Of a DNA stretch of 6,754 nt, positions 1 to 5,542 are shown one piece after another. The DNA comes from an uncultured Schwartzia sp. (lineage in GTDB: Bacteria; Bacillota; Negativicutes; Selenomonadales; Selenomonadaceae). Every line of letters starts with the position of its first letter. Positions within the stretch are counted from its first letter, which is position 1. A model generated the notes under the pieces. It searched no databases. It worked only from the letters and a program-made list of their open reading frames with translations, and was not told the origin of the DNA. A program made the position numbers and the translations under genes. The stretch is taken from contig CAJPUA010000053.1 of NCBI GenBank assembly GCA_905373705.1, positions 1-6,754 on the forward strand, in the 5' to 3' direction.

Positions 1-648
1 GGCGGGAATAACTATTACCTGCGCGGCACCTATACGAAATATGATCTCGATTTTACGGAGGACGTGCTGGCCATGCACGACGCGGGGTTTGACGTTCTTT
101 CCATGGAGCCGGTCGTGGCGAAGGACGCCCCGTATGCTATCGAAGAAGCTGATCTGCCCCGGGTTTATGAGGAGTATGACCGGCTGGCGGCGGCTTATAT
201 GGAGCGCCATCGTGCCGGAGACGGTTTTTTCTTCTTCCATTTCAATATGGATCTTTCCAATGGCCCCTGCGTGGCGAAGCGGCTGGCCGGATGCGGCGCG
301 GGGCACGAATATTATGCCGTGGCGGCGAACGGGGACCTTTATCCCTGCCATCAATTCGTCGGGCGGGAGCGCTACCGGCTCGGATCCGTCTTTGAGGGCG
401 TTACGGCGACAGAACTGCCCCCCTATTTTCGGGAATCCCATGTTCTCAATAAACCAAAATGCCGCGACTGTTGGGCGAGATTTTTTTGCAGCGGCGGTTG
501 TCATGCCAACGCCGATCTCTTTCATGATAATATTCGGGAACCTTACGAAGTCGGCTGCGCCATCCAAAAAAAGCGGCTGGAATGCGCGATTATGGTGCAG
601 GCAGCGCTGGCGTTGGAAAAGGAAGGGAAAAAGCAGCATGAGCAGTGA
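1..648 (+). CDS. scfB: SCIFF-peptide maturase, radical SAM/SPASM enzyme, C-terminal part (5' partial)
   Basis: This is the C-terminal 215 residues of a radical SAM maturase that, in characterised family members, forms Cys-to-alpha-carbon thioether crosslinks in the small SCIFF precursor peptide. The frame is open to the left edge, so the N-terminal part with the CxxxCxxC radical SAM cluster motif lies outside; the family is about 450 residues long. What is visible is a textbook SPASM domain. C98 and C116 form a CX12GX4C motif; C154, C157, C163 and C167 form CX2CX5CX3C; C186 follows. These would hold two auxiliary [4Fe-4S] clusters. C90 and C195 are extra cysteines. The early stretch YYLRGTYT followed by DLDFTEDV and the SMEPVVA segment resemble SCIFF maturases specifically rather than other SPASM proteins. 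The precursor gene (scfA) would be expected just upstream, outside the window. The TGA stop overlaps the next gene by 11 nt. SPASM assignment is very secure; SCIFF specificity is recognition from memory. Confidence 0.88.
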   Translation, partial: GGNNYYLRGTYTKYDLDFTEDVLAMHDAGFDVLSMEPVVAKDAPYAIEEADLPRVYEEYDRLAAAYMERHRAGDGFFFFHFNMDLSNGPCVAKRLAGCGAGHEYYAVAANGDLYPCHQFVGRERYRLGSVFEGVTATELPPYFRESHVLNKPKCRDCWARFFCSGGCHANADLFHDNIREPYEVGCAIQKKRLECAIMVQAALALEKEGKKQHEQ

Positions 649-1999
649 AGAAAAAGACTATCAGGACGCCAGCTTGTTTGATCACTTCCAGGAAAGCGCC
701 TATATCGTGGATCGCGACAATTATCAAATCCTCTATATCAATCAGGCGGGACGGCGCCTTTTGGACATGGGGCCGGACGAGGATTGCAGCGGGCAGCATT
801 GCTATGCGCTGCTGCGCGGGAGTCATCAGCCGTGTATGGCATGTTCGCTGCAGCATTCGACGGACGAGCCTTTTGACAAAGAGTTTTACAACGAACATTT
901 CAAGAAGCATTTTAAAGTGGTCGACGCTGCCATTCGCTATCAGGGGCATAAGGCTCGGTTAGTGATGTACGTTGACATCACCGCCGCTACGAAGCAGCGT
1001 CATGAGCTGGAAACGGCGCTTCAAGCGGAAGCAGTGCTCAACGAAACGGTGCAGATTCTCTACGCGGAGCCGGAACTTGATAAGGCTCTTGATCTCATGC
1101 TGGCGCACATGGGGCTTTATCTGCAGGCGGAGCGGTGCCTTATCCTGAACGTTGAAGGCGGCCTCATGAGCTGTACGCACGAATGGTTTCGGCAAGGCGC
1201 TGAAAGCAATAAGGGACAGTGTCAGGATCTTCCGGTGCGCGATTTGGAACGCTGGGAAGGAACCCTATTGCGGCACAATAACGTGCTGGTGCCCGACAGC
1301 TCGCTCCTGGCGGAAACGTATCCTGAAGAATACGCGCTCTTAACACGTCTGAAGATCGAAAACTGCGTGGCGGCGCCCATCCTTATCCGTGATCATCTCG
1401 CCGGCATCGTCGTCATAGTAAATCTTCCAGCGAAAGAGCTGGACGGAGCGTCGATGATGCTCCTCACGCTGTCCTACTTCATCGCCACGTCGATGGTTGC
1501 CGATCAGAGCCGCCAGCTTCTGGAAAAGGCCAGCTATTCGGATATCATGACCGGCGTCGCCAATCGCAACGCCTTCATTCGCGATATTGAAAGTATGCAG
1601 CGTTCGCTCGACCTCCAACCCGTTCCTGTCGGCGTCATCTATTTTGATCTCAACGGTCTGAAAGCCGTCAACGACCAGCAGGGGCATCGGGCGGGCGATC
1701 GTCTGATCATGCGGTTGGCCGACGCGATCTCCCTCTTTTTCCGTAAGCAGGAAATCTACCGCACGGGCGGCGATGAATTTGTCATCCTTTGCCTCAATAT
1801 GCCTGAACCGCAGTTTGAGGAACGCCTGGCGCGGGTTGTCGATCATATCGCTTCGGTCAGCGCCCTGAGCGTTTCCGTCGGCTACGCCTGGGACGAAGGA
1901 AGCGGCGCCTCCCTGCAAAAAATCATCGCCGTTGCCGATGCGAAAATGTACGAAGAGAAAAAAGCCTATTACAAAGAACGAAGGTGTTCCCGCGATTAA
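638..1999 (+). CDS. Diguanylate cyclase with PAS-like, GAF and GGDEF domains
   Basis: A 453-residue, apparently soluble signalling protein predicted to condense two GTP into cyclic di-GMP. An N-terminal PAS-like domain (about 10-115) contains H54, C55, C66 and C69 in an HCY...PCMAC pattern. A GAF-like domain follows (about 145-285), then a GGDEF domain (about 295-450). The cyclase core is intact: D302-I-M-T-G-V-A-N-R, first metal aspartate D337 in FDLNGLKAVND, and the active-site loop G377-G-D-E-F381. The inhibitory I-site RxxD, expected at residues 368 and 371, is replaced by F and Q. No membrane segment is evident. The reading frame is open upstream to 41, but that part overlaps scfB out of frame. 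ATG 638 is chosen because it gives a normal PAS start and has GGAAGGG at 621-627, 10 nt upstream. The 11-nt overlap with scfB implies one transcript and likely translational coupling. What the sensor domains detect is unknown. Confidence 0.9.
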   Translation: MSSEEKDYQDASLFDHFQESAYIVDRDNYQILYINQAGRRLLDMGPDEDCSGQHCYALLRGSHQPCMACSLQHSTDEPFDKEFYNEHFKKHFKVVDAAIRYQGHKARLVMYVDITAATKQRHELETALQAEAVLNETVQILYAEPELDKALDLMLAHMGLYLQAERCLILNVEGGLMSCTHEWFRQGAESNKGQCQDLPVRDLERWEGTLLRHNNVLVPDSSLLAETYPEEYALLTRLKIENCVAAPILIRDHLAGIVVIVNLPAKELDGASMMLLTLSYFIATSMVADQSRQLLEKASYSDIMTGVANRNAFIRDIESMQRSLDLQPVPVGVIYFDLNGLKAVNDQQGHRAGDRLIMRLADAISLFFRKQEIYRTGGDEFVILCLNMPEPQFEERLARVVDHIASVSALSVSVGYAWDEGSGASLQKIIAVADAKMYEEKKAYYKERRCSRD

Positions 2000-2044
2000 A
2001 AACCGGGGCTATCGCATACAATGGTGCGGCGGCCCCGGTTTTTT
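1998..2044 (+). terminator. Rho-independent terminator after the cyclase gene
   Basis: A perfect 12-bp stem pairs AAAAACCGGGGC (1998-2009) with GCCCCGGTTTTT (2032-2043), and the T tract runs to 2044. The 22-nt loop can itself form a small CGCA/TGCG stem. The 5' arm starts inside the TAA stop of the cyclase, so termination is immediate. The A tract before and T tract after the stem make it potentially bidirectional, although no minus-strand gene is seen to need it. It separates the scfB-cyclase unit from the glycolytic genes. Confidence 0.93.
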
Positions 2045-2132
2045 GCCGATTGCGTCTTTGATCATATCGGGGAAAATTTCCGCCGCATCGCCCTTGGCGC
2101 CGGTTTGGCTCACGCGGGGTCGAGGGAAAGGC

Positions 2133-2176
2133 GCGGGCGGCGGTGCTATAATTTCTGACAGCACCAGCCGCGCCGC
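2133..2176. other. GC-rich imperfect hairpin in the gene-free stretch before gap
   Basis: GGTGCT (2142-2147) pairs with AGCACC (2160-2165) around a 12-nt AT-rich loop. Beyond a small internal loop, 2133-2140 pairs with 2168-2176 with one bulged G at 2172, giving about 14 bp in total. No T tract follows directly, so it is not a typical terminator. It ends about 30 nt before the -35 element of the gap promoter. Its role is unknown; the surrounding interval from 2045 to 2206 holds no convincing gene on either strand. Confidence 0.4.
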
Positions 2177-2206
2177 ATTACTGGGCGTTCTTTTCGCCGA
2201 TTCAGA

Positions 2207-2235
2207 TTGACATTTCAGGGATCTTTATATATGAT
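2207..2235 (+). promoter_or_regulatory. Sigma-A-type promoter of the gap operon
   Basis: TTGACA at 2207-2212 is a perfect -35 element. After exactly 17 nt, TATGAT at 2230-2235 matches the -10 consensus at five of six positions. Transcription would start near 2242, leaving an untranslated leader of about 70 nt before gap. The strength of the match fits a highly expressed glycolytic gene, and the preceding terminator at 1998-2044 means gap needs its own promoter. Confidence 0.85.
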
Positions 2236-2252
2236 ATAAATAACAGAAATGT
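2210..2252. promoter_or_regulatory. Nested inverted repeats over the gap promoter, candidate operator
   Basis: An inner dyad, TTTATAT (2224-2230), ATG, ATATAAA (2234-2240), is perfect and contains the -10 element. An outer dyad, ACATTTC (2210-2216) and GAAATGT (2246-2252), is also perfect. It starts in the -35 element and ends just after the expected transcription start. Their centres lie at 2232 and 2231, so they are nearly concentric. A protein bound here would block RNA polymerase. The sites do not obviously match the CggR or Rex operator consensus as I know them. The AT-rich inner repeat alone could be chance; the shared centre makes it more suggestive. Confidence 0.45.
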
Positions 2253-2290
2253 TTTTTTATGAATAAGAAAACGAGCGGAGTTTTAAATTT

Positions 2291-2320
2291 ATGCTGGGGG
2301 GCTGTTTTCAATGGCGGTAA
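2291..2320 (+). CDS. Possible 9-codon leader ORF overlapping the gap start
   Basis: ATG at 2291 opens a short frame encoding MLGGCFQWR, with its TAA at 2318-2320, so it overlaps the first codons of gap by 10 nt in another frame. GCGGAG at 2275-2280 lies 10 nt upstream and is a better ribosome binding site than anything directly in front of gap. The frame may therefore deliver ribosomes to gap by coupling. It is equally possible that it is accidental. No function for the peptide is suggested. Confidence 0.22.
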   Translation: MLGGCFQWR

Positions 2321-3318
2321 AGGTAGCAATCAACGGGTTCGGACGGATCGGGCGACTGGCGTTTCGGCACATGTTCGGCACGCCGGGGTTTGAGATCGCG
2401 GCGATTAACGATCTGGCGCAGCCGAAAATGTTGGCGCACCTTTTGAAGTATGATTCCACGCAGGGAAAGTATAATCATGACATTACTTACGACGAAAAGG
2501 ATATTTTTGTCGACGGCCAGCGGGTGCGGAAATTCGCTGAACCGGACGCGGCGAACATTCCGTGGGGAGAGGTTGGGGTCGACGTCGTGCTCGAATGTAC
2601 GGGCTTTTATACGTCGAAGGAGAAGTCCCAGAAGCATATCCAGGCGGGCGCGAAGAAGGTCATCATTTCCGCGCCGGCTGGGAATGATTTGCCGACGATC
2701 GTCTACAATGTCAATCATCAGACGTTGAAGGCGTCGGACACGATCATTTCGGCGGCGTCCTGTACGACGAACTGCCTGGCGCCGATGGCGGACGCCCTGA
2801 ATAAGCTGGCGCCGATCGAGAGCGGCATCATGACGACGATCCACGCATACACCGGCGACCAGATGACACTGGACGGCCCGCAGCGAAAAGGCGATTTGCG
2901 CCGGTCGCGGGCGGCGGCGATCAATATCGTGCCTAATTCTACGGGTGCGGCGAAGGCCATCGGCCTCGTTATCCCCGAGCTCAAAGGCAAGCTTATCGGC
3001 GCGGCGCAGCGCGTTCCGACGCCGACCGGCTCGACGACGATTCTCATTGCGGTCGTCAAGGGCAAGGTTACCGTCGAGGAAATCAACGCGGCGATGAAGA
3101 AGGCGGCAAATGAATCCTTCGGCTACAACGAGGAGGAGATTGTTTCCACGGACATCATAGGCATGGAGTACGGGTCGCTTTTCGACGCGACGCAGACGAT
3201 GGTCAATCCGGTTTCCGAAGATCTGACGCAGGTGCAGGTCGTTTCCTGGTACGATAACGAAAACAGCTATACCAGCCAGATGTGCCGCACGATAAAATAT
3301 CTGGCGTCCCTGAAATAA
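2311..3318 (+). CDS. gap: Glyceraldehyde-3-phosphate dehydrogenase, NAD-dependent type
   Basis: This cytoplasmic enzyme oxidises and phosphorylates glyceraldehyde-3-phosphate to 1,3-bisphosphoglycerate with reduction of NAD. The 335-residue length is normal. The Rossmann motif NGFGRIGR covers residues 8-15, and N33-D34-L35 at the adenosine ribose site favours NAD over NADP, as in catabolic GapA rather than GapB. The catalytic cysteine is C151 in ASCTTNC and its histidine partner is H178 in IHAYTGDQ. The C-terminal SWYDNENSYTSQM helix signature is intact. ATG 2311 is chosen because it gives the canonical N-terminus. Only a G run at 2296-2301, 9 nt upstream, serves as a ribosome binding site, which is weak for such a gene. 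It is the first gene of the glycolytic cluster, transcribed from the promoter at 2207-2235, and a terminator-like hairpin follows it. No cggR repressor gene precedes it, unlike in Bacillus subtilis. Confidence 0.98.
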   Translation: MAVKVAINGFGRIGRLAFRHMFGTPGFEIAAINDLAQPKMLAHLLKYDSTQGKYNHDITYDEKDIFVDGQRVRKFAEPDAANIPWGEVGVDVVLECTGFYTSKEKSQKHIQAGAKKVIISAPAGNDLPTIVYNVNHQTLKASDTIISAASCTTNCLAPMADALNKLAPIESGIMTTIHAYTGDQMTLDGPQRKGDLRRSRAAAINIVPNSTGAAKAIGLVIPELKGKLIGAAQRVPTPTGSTTILIAVVKGKVTVEEINAAMKKAANESFGYNEEEIVSTDIIGMEYGSLFDATQTMVNPVSEDLTQVQVVSWYDNENSYTSQMCRTIKYLASLK

Positions 3319-3342
3319 AAACGATAGACGTGAGATCTTGAC

Positions 3343-3377
3343 AGAGGTCCGGCCAGCGCGAGGGCCGGGCCTCTTTT
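3343..3377 (+). terminator. Terminator or attenuator between gap and pgk
   Basis: AGAGGTCCGGCC (3343-3354) pairs over 12 positions with GGCCGGGCCTCT (3363-3374), with a single G-U pair, around an 8-nt loop. The run TCTTTT follows at the stem end. This is a good intrinsic terminator 25 nt after the gap stop. No clear promoter is visible between it and pgk, so it probably terminates only part of the transcripts. The T tract is also part of a competing weaker hairpin, CTCTTTT (3371-3377) with AAAAGAG (3383-3389). Confidence 0.78.
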
Positions 3378-3439
3378 CCGAGAAAAGAGAAAAGCGGCGG
3401 GGATATTTACTTATAGTTTGCGAGTCAGAGCTATAAAGC

Positions 3440-3445
3440 GGAGGG
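3440..3445 (+). promoter_or_regulatory. Ribosome binding site that decides the pgk start
   Basis: GGAGGG at 3440-3445 directly abuts the first in-frame ATG at 3446, which leaves no spacer for initiation there. The second in-frame ATG at 3452 has a 6-nt spacer and yields the usual short N-terminus, MSKKTLED. The site therefore supports 3452 over 3446. Confidence 0.8.
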
Positions 3446-3451
3446 ATGAAC

Positions 3452-4645
3452 ATGAGCAAAAAAACGTTGGAAGATATTGATGTCAAGGGGAAGAAAGTAT
3501 TTGTGCGCGCCGATTTTAACGTCCCCCTCGACGATCAGCAGCGAATTACGGACGATAAGCGTATCCGGGCGACGCTGCCGACAATCGAGTACCTTCTTTC
3601 GCACGGGGCGGCGGTCATTCTCGCTAGTCATCTGGGGCGTCCCAAGGGAACGGTAAAAGAGGAGATGTCATTGCGTCCGGTGGCGGCGCGATTAACGGAG
3701 CTTCTCAAAAAGCCGGTGGTGTTTGTCGAGGACTGCGTGGGCGAGAAGGCGGAAAAAGCGGCGGCAAAACTCCAGCCGGGCGAGGTTCTGCTCCTCGAAA
3801 ATCTCCGTTTTCATCCCGGGGAAGAGAAAAACGATCCCGCTTTCGCCCGAGGGCTCGCGGCGCTGGCGGATGTCGTCGTCGACGACGCTTTTGGCTGCGC
3901 GCACCGCGGGCATGCTTCCAACGCCGGTATTGCCAAATATTTGGAGACGGTAGCAGGGTATCTCATTGAGAAGGAGATCGCTTTCATCGGTAAAGCGCTG
4001 GAAACACCGGAACGTCCCTTCGTCGCTATTTTGGGCGGGGCGAAGGTGTCGGAAAAAATCAACGTCATCGACAATCTGATCGATCGGGCGGATACTCTGA
4101 TCATCGGCGGCGGCATGGCGAATACGTTCCTTGCGGCGCAGGGGCTTAACGTTGGAACCTCGCTGACAGAGCCGGATAAATACGATTTGGCGCGAAAACT
4201 CTACGCGAAGGCGCACGCCCATGGCGTGAAAGTCTTTTTGCCGGTGGACGTTGTCGTGGCCGATGATTTCCGCGCGGACGCCAACCATAAGACGCTGAAG
4301 GTCGATCAGATCGAAAACGGCTGGCAGGCGCTTGACGCCGGGCCAAAGACGCGGGAACAGTACGCACAGGCGCTTAAGGGGGCAAAAACGATCGTCTGGA
4401 ACGGGCCGATGGGCGTGTTTGAGTTTGACGCTTTTGCGGCCGGCACCGAAGCCATGGCGAAGGCCGTGGCAGCGGCGACGGAGGCGGGAGCGCTGAGCGT
4501 CGTCGGCGGTGGCGACTCCATCGCGGCGTTAAAAAAGACGGGGCTTTCCGATAAAATCAGCCACATCTCAACGGGCGGCGGGGCGACGCTGGAGTATCTC
4601 GAAGGGAAAGACCTGCCGGGACTGGCGGTCATCGCGGAGAAGTGA
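3452..4645 (+). CDS. pgk: Phosphoglycerate kinase
   Basis: This cytoplasmic enzyme transfers the acyl phosphate of 1,3-bisphosphoglycerate to ADP, the first ATP-yielding step of glycolysis. At 397 residues it has the standard bacterial length. The N-terminal substrate domain shows R19-A-D-F-N-V-P, the SHLGRPKG loop, L115-E-N-L-R119-FHPGEE and H151-R-G-H-A-S, all basic-patch signatures for the phosphoglycerate. The C-terminal nucleotide domain has G195-G-A-K-V-S-E-K, GGGMANTF, W316-NGPMGVF-E324 and G352-G-G-D-S356. It ends with the STGGGATLEYLEGK signature. No key residue is missing. It lies 133 nt after gap, beyond a terminator-like hairpin and without an obvious promoter of its own. It is 39 nt before tpiA, so pgk, tpiA and gpmI likely share transcripts reading through from gap. 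Confidence 0.98.
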   Translation: MSKKTLEDIDVKGKKVFVRADFNVPLDDQQRITDDKRIRATLPTIEYLLSHGAAVILASHLGRPKGTVKEEMSLRPVAARLTELLKKPVVFVEDCVGEKAEKAAAKLQPGEVLLLENLRFHPGEEKNDPAFARGLAALADVVVDDAFGCAHRGHASNAGIAKYLETVAGYLIEKEIAFIGKALETPERPFVAILGGAKVSEKINVIDNLIDRADTLIIGGGMANTFLAAQGLNVGTSLTEPDKYDLARKLYAKAHAHGVKVFLPVDVVVADDFRADANHKTLKVDQIENGWQALDAGPKTREQYAQALKGAKTIVWNGPMGVFEFDAFAAGTEAMAKAVAAATEAGALSVVGGGDSIAALKKTGLSDKISHISTGGGATLEYLEGKDLPGLAVIAEK

Positions 4646-4684
4646 ACGCGAGGCGGCATTTGCGGCAGGAGAGGAGAAAATATC

Positions 4685-5443
4685 ATGCGTAAACCGATCA
4701 TAGCGGGCAACTGGAAGATGAATAATACCGTGACGGAAGCGATGCAGCTCATGAAAGGCTTGATTCCGCTGATCAAAGGCGTCCGGCATACCGAGATCGT
4801 CGTCTGCCCGCCCGCGACGGCGCTGGCAGTCGTCGCCAGCGCCGTACACGGCAAAAATATCGCCGTTGGGGCGCAGAATGTGCATTGGGAAAAAAGCGGC
4901 GCCTTTACCGGGGAAATTGCCCCGGCGATGCTCAGAGAATTAGGGGTACGCTACGTTATCGTCGGTCATTCCGAGCGCCGCCAGTATTTCGGCGAAACGG
5001 ACGCGAGCGTCAACAAGAGAGCCAGAGCCGCTCTGACGGCGGGGCTTACGCCGATTATCTGCGTCGGTGAAGCGCTGGCGACACGGGAAAAGGGGACGTA
5101 TAAGCGGTTCGTAGCGCGACAGGTACGGTTGGCGCTCGAAGGCATGACGTCGGGCCAGATCGCGCGTGCCGTCATCGCTTACGAGCCGGTCTGGGCGATC
5201 GGCACGGGAAAGACAGCGACGTTTGAGGAAGCGGAGGAGGTCTGCGCTCATATTCGGCAGACCGTCGCAAAGCTCGCCGGACAAGCGGCAGCCGATACGC
5301 TGCGCATTCTGTACGGCGGGAGCGTGAAGCCGGAAACAATTGTCGGCCTTATGGAAAAACCGAACGTTGACGGGGCCTTGGTCGGGGGCGCGGCGCTCAA
5401 AGCGAAGGACTTTGGCGCGATTGTCCGGTATAAAGCAGGGTGA
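4685..5443 (+). CDS. tpiA: Triosephosphate isomerase
   Basis: This enzyme interconverts dihydroxyacetone phosphate and glyceraldehyde-3-phosphate, feeding both aldolase products to GAPDH. The 252-residue protein is a complete TIM barrel. Substrate-binding N9 and K11 are in AGNWKMN, the catalytic histidine is H95 in VGHSERR, and the catalytic base is E167 in AYEPVWAIGTGKTA, which also contains the mobile loop. Phosphate-binding YGGSVKPE and GALVGGAAL stand at the C-terminal end. ATG 4685 has AGGAG at 4672-4676, 8 nt upstream, and gives the usual N-terminus. It follows pgk by 39 nt and precedes gpmI by 99 nt, with no terminator visible on either side, so co-transcription is likely. Confidence 0.98.
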   Translation: MRKPIIAGNWKMNNTVTEAMQLMKGLIPLIKGVRHTEIVVCPPATALAVVASAVHGKNIAVGAQNVHWEKSGAFTGEIAPAMLRELGVRYVIVGHSERRQYFGETDASVNKRARAALTAGLTPIICVGEALATREKGTYKRFVARQVRLALEGMTSGQIARAVIAYEPVWAIGTGKTATFEEAEEVCAHIRQTVAKLAGQAAADTLRILYGGSVKPETIVGLMEKPNVDGALVGGAALKAKDFGAIVRYKAG

Positions 5444-5542
5444 TGGCTACTCCCTGAGGCGAGACGGGATAAGGTGAAAAGAGTATGTGTCGGCGCTGTT
5501 CGATCGGGATGGCGGGGTGTTTTTCAGTGAGGAGTGCAGACT

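Noticed and set aside
64..66. GTG at 64 as the start of the maturase gene
   Set aside because: The same frame stays open and homologous in character up to position 1, and a SPASM domain without its radical SAM part would be non-functional. The gene is cut by the window edge.
41..637. Upstream extension of the cyclase frame to an ATG at 41
   Set aside because: This stretch is the maturase gene read in another frame. The SPASM motifs are in the maturase frame, and the cyclase has its own start with a ribosome binding site at 638.
2147..2152. TATAAT as an extra promoter -10 element
   Set aside because: No -35-like hexamer stands 16-18 nt upstream, and the element begins in the stem and continues into the loop of a hairpin. 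The promoter at 2207-2235 is far better.
2011..2226. Minus-strand open stretch in the intergenic region, ending in a TAG within the terminator loop
   Set aside because: It is about 70 codons without a plausible start codon plus ribosome binding site, and shows no recognised family. A gene remnant cannot be excluded but is not supported.
3338..3343. TTGACA between gap and pgk as a pgk promoter
   Set aside because: At 17 nt downstream the sequence is AGGGCC, inside the terminator stem, so no -10 element exists. TATAGT (3412) and TATAAA (3432) have no acceptable -35 partner.
2308..3486. Long minus-strand open frame of 392 codons opposite gap
   Set aside because: It is the antisense of an unmistakable gap gene. 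The translation is arginine-rich low-complexity sequence without any family signature, an effect of GC-rich codon bias.
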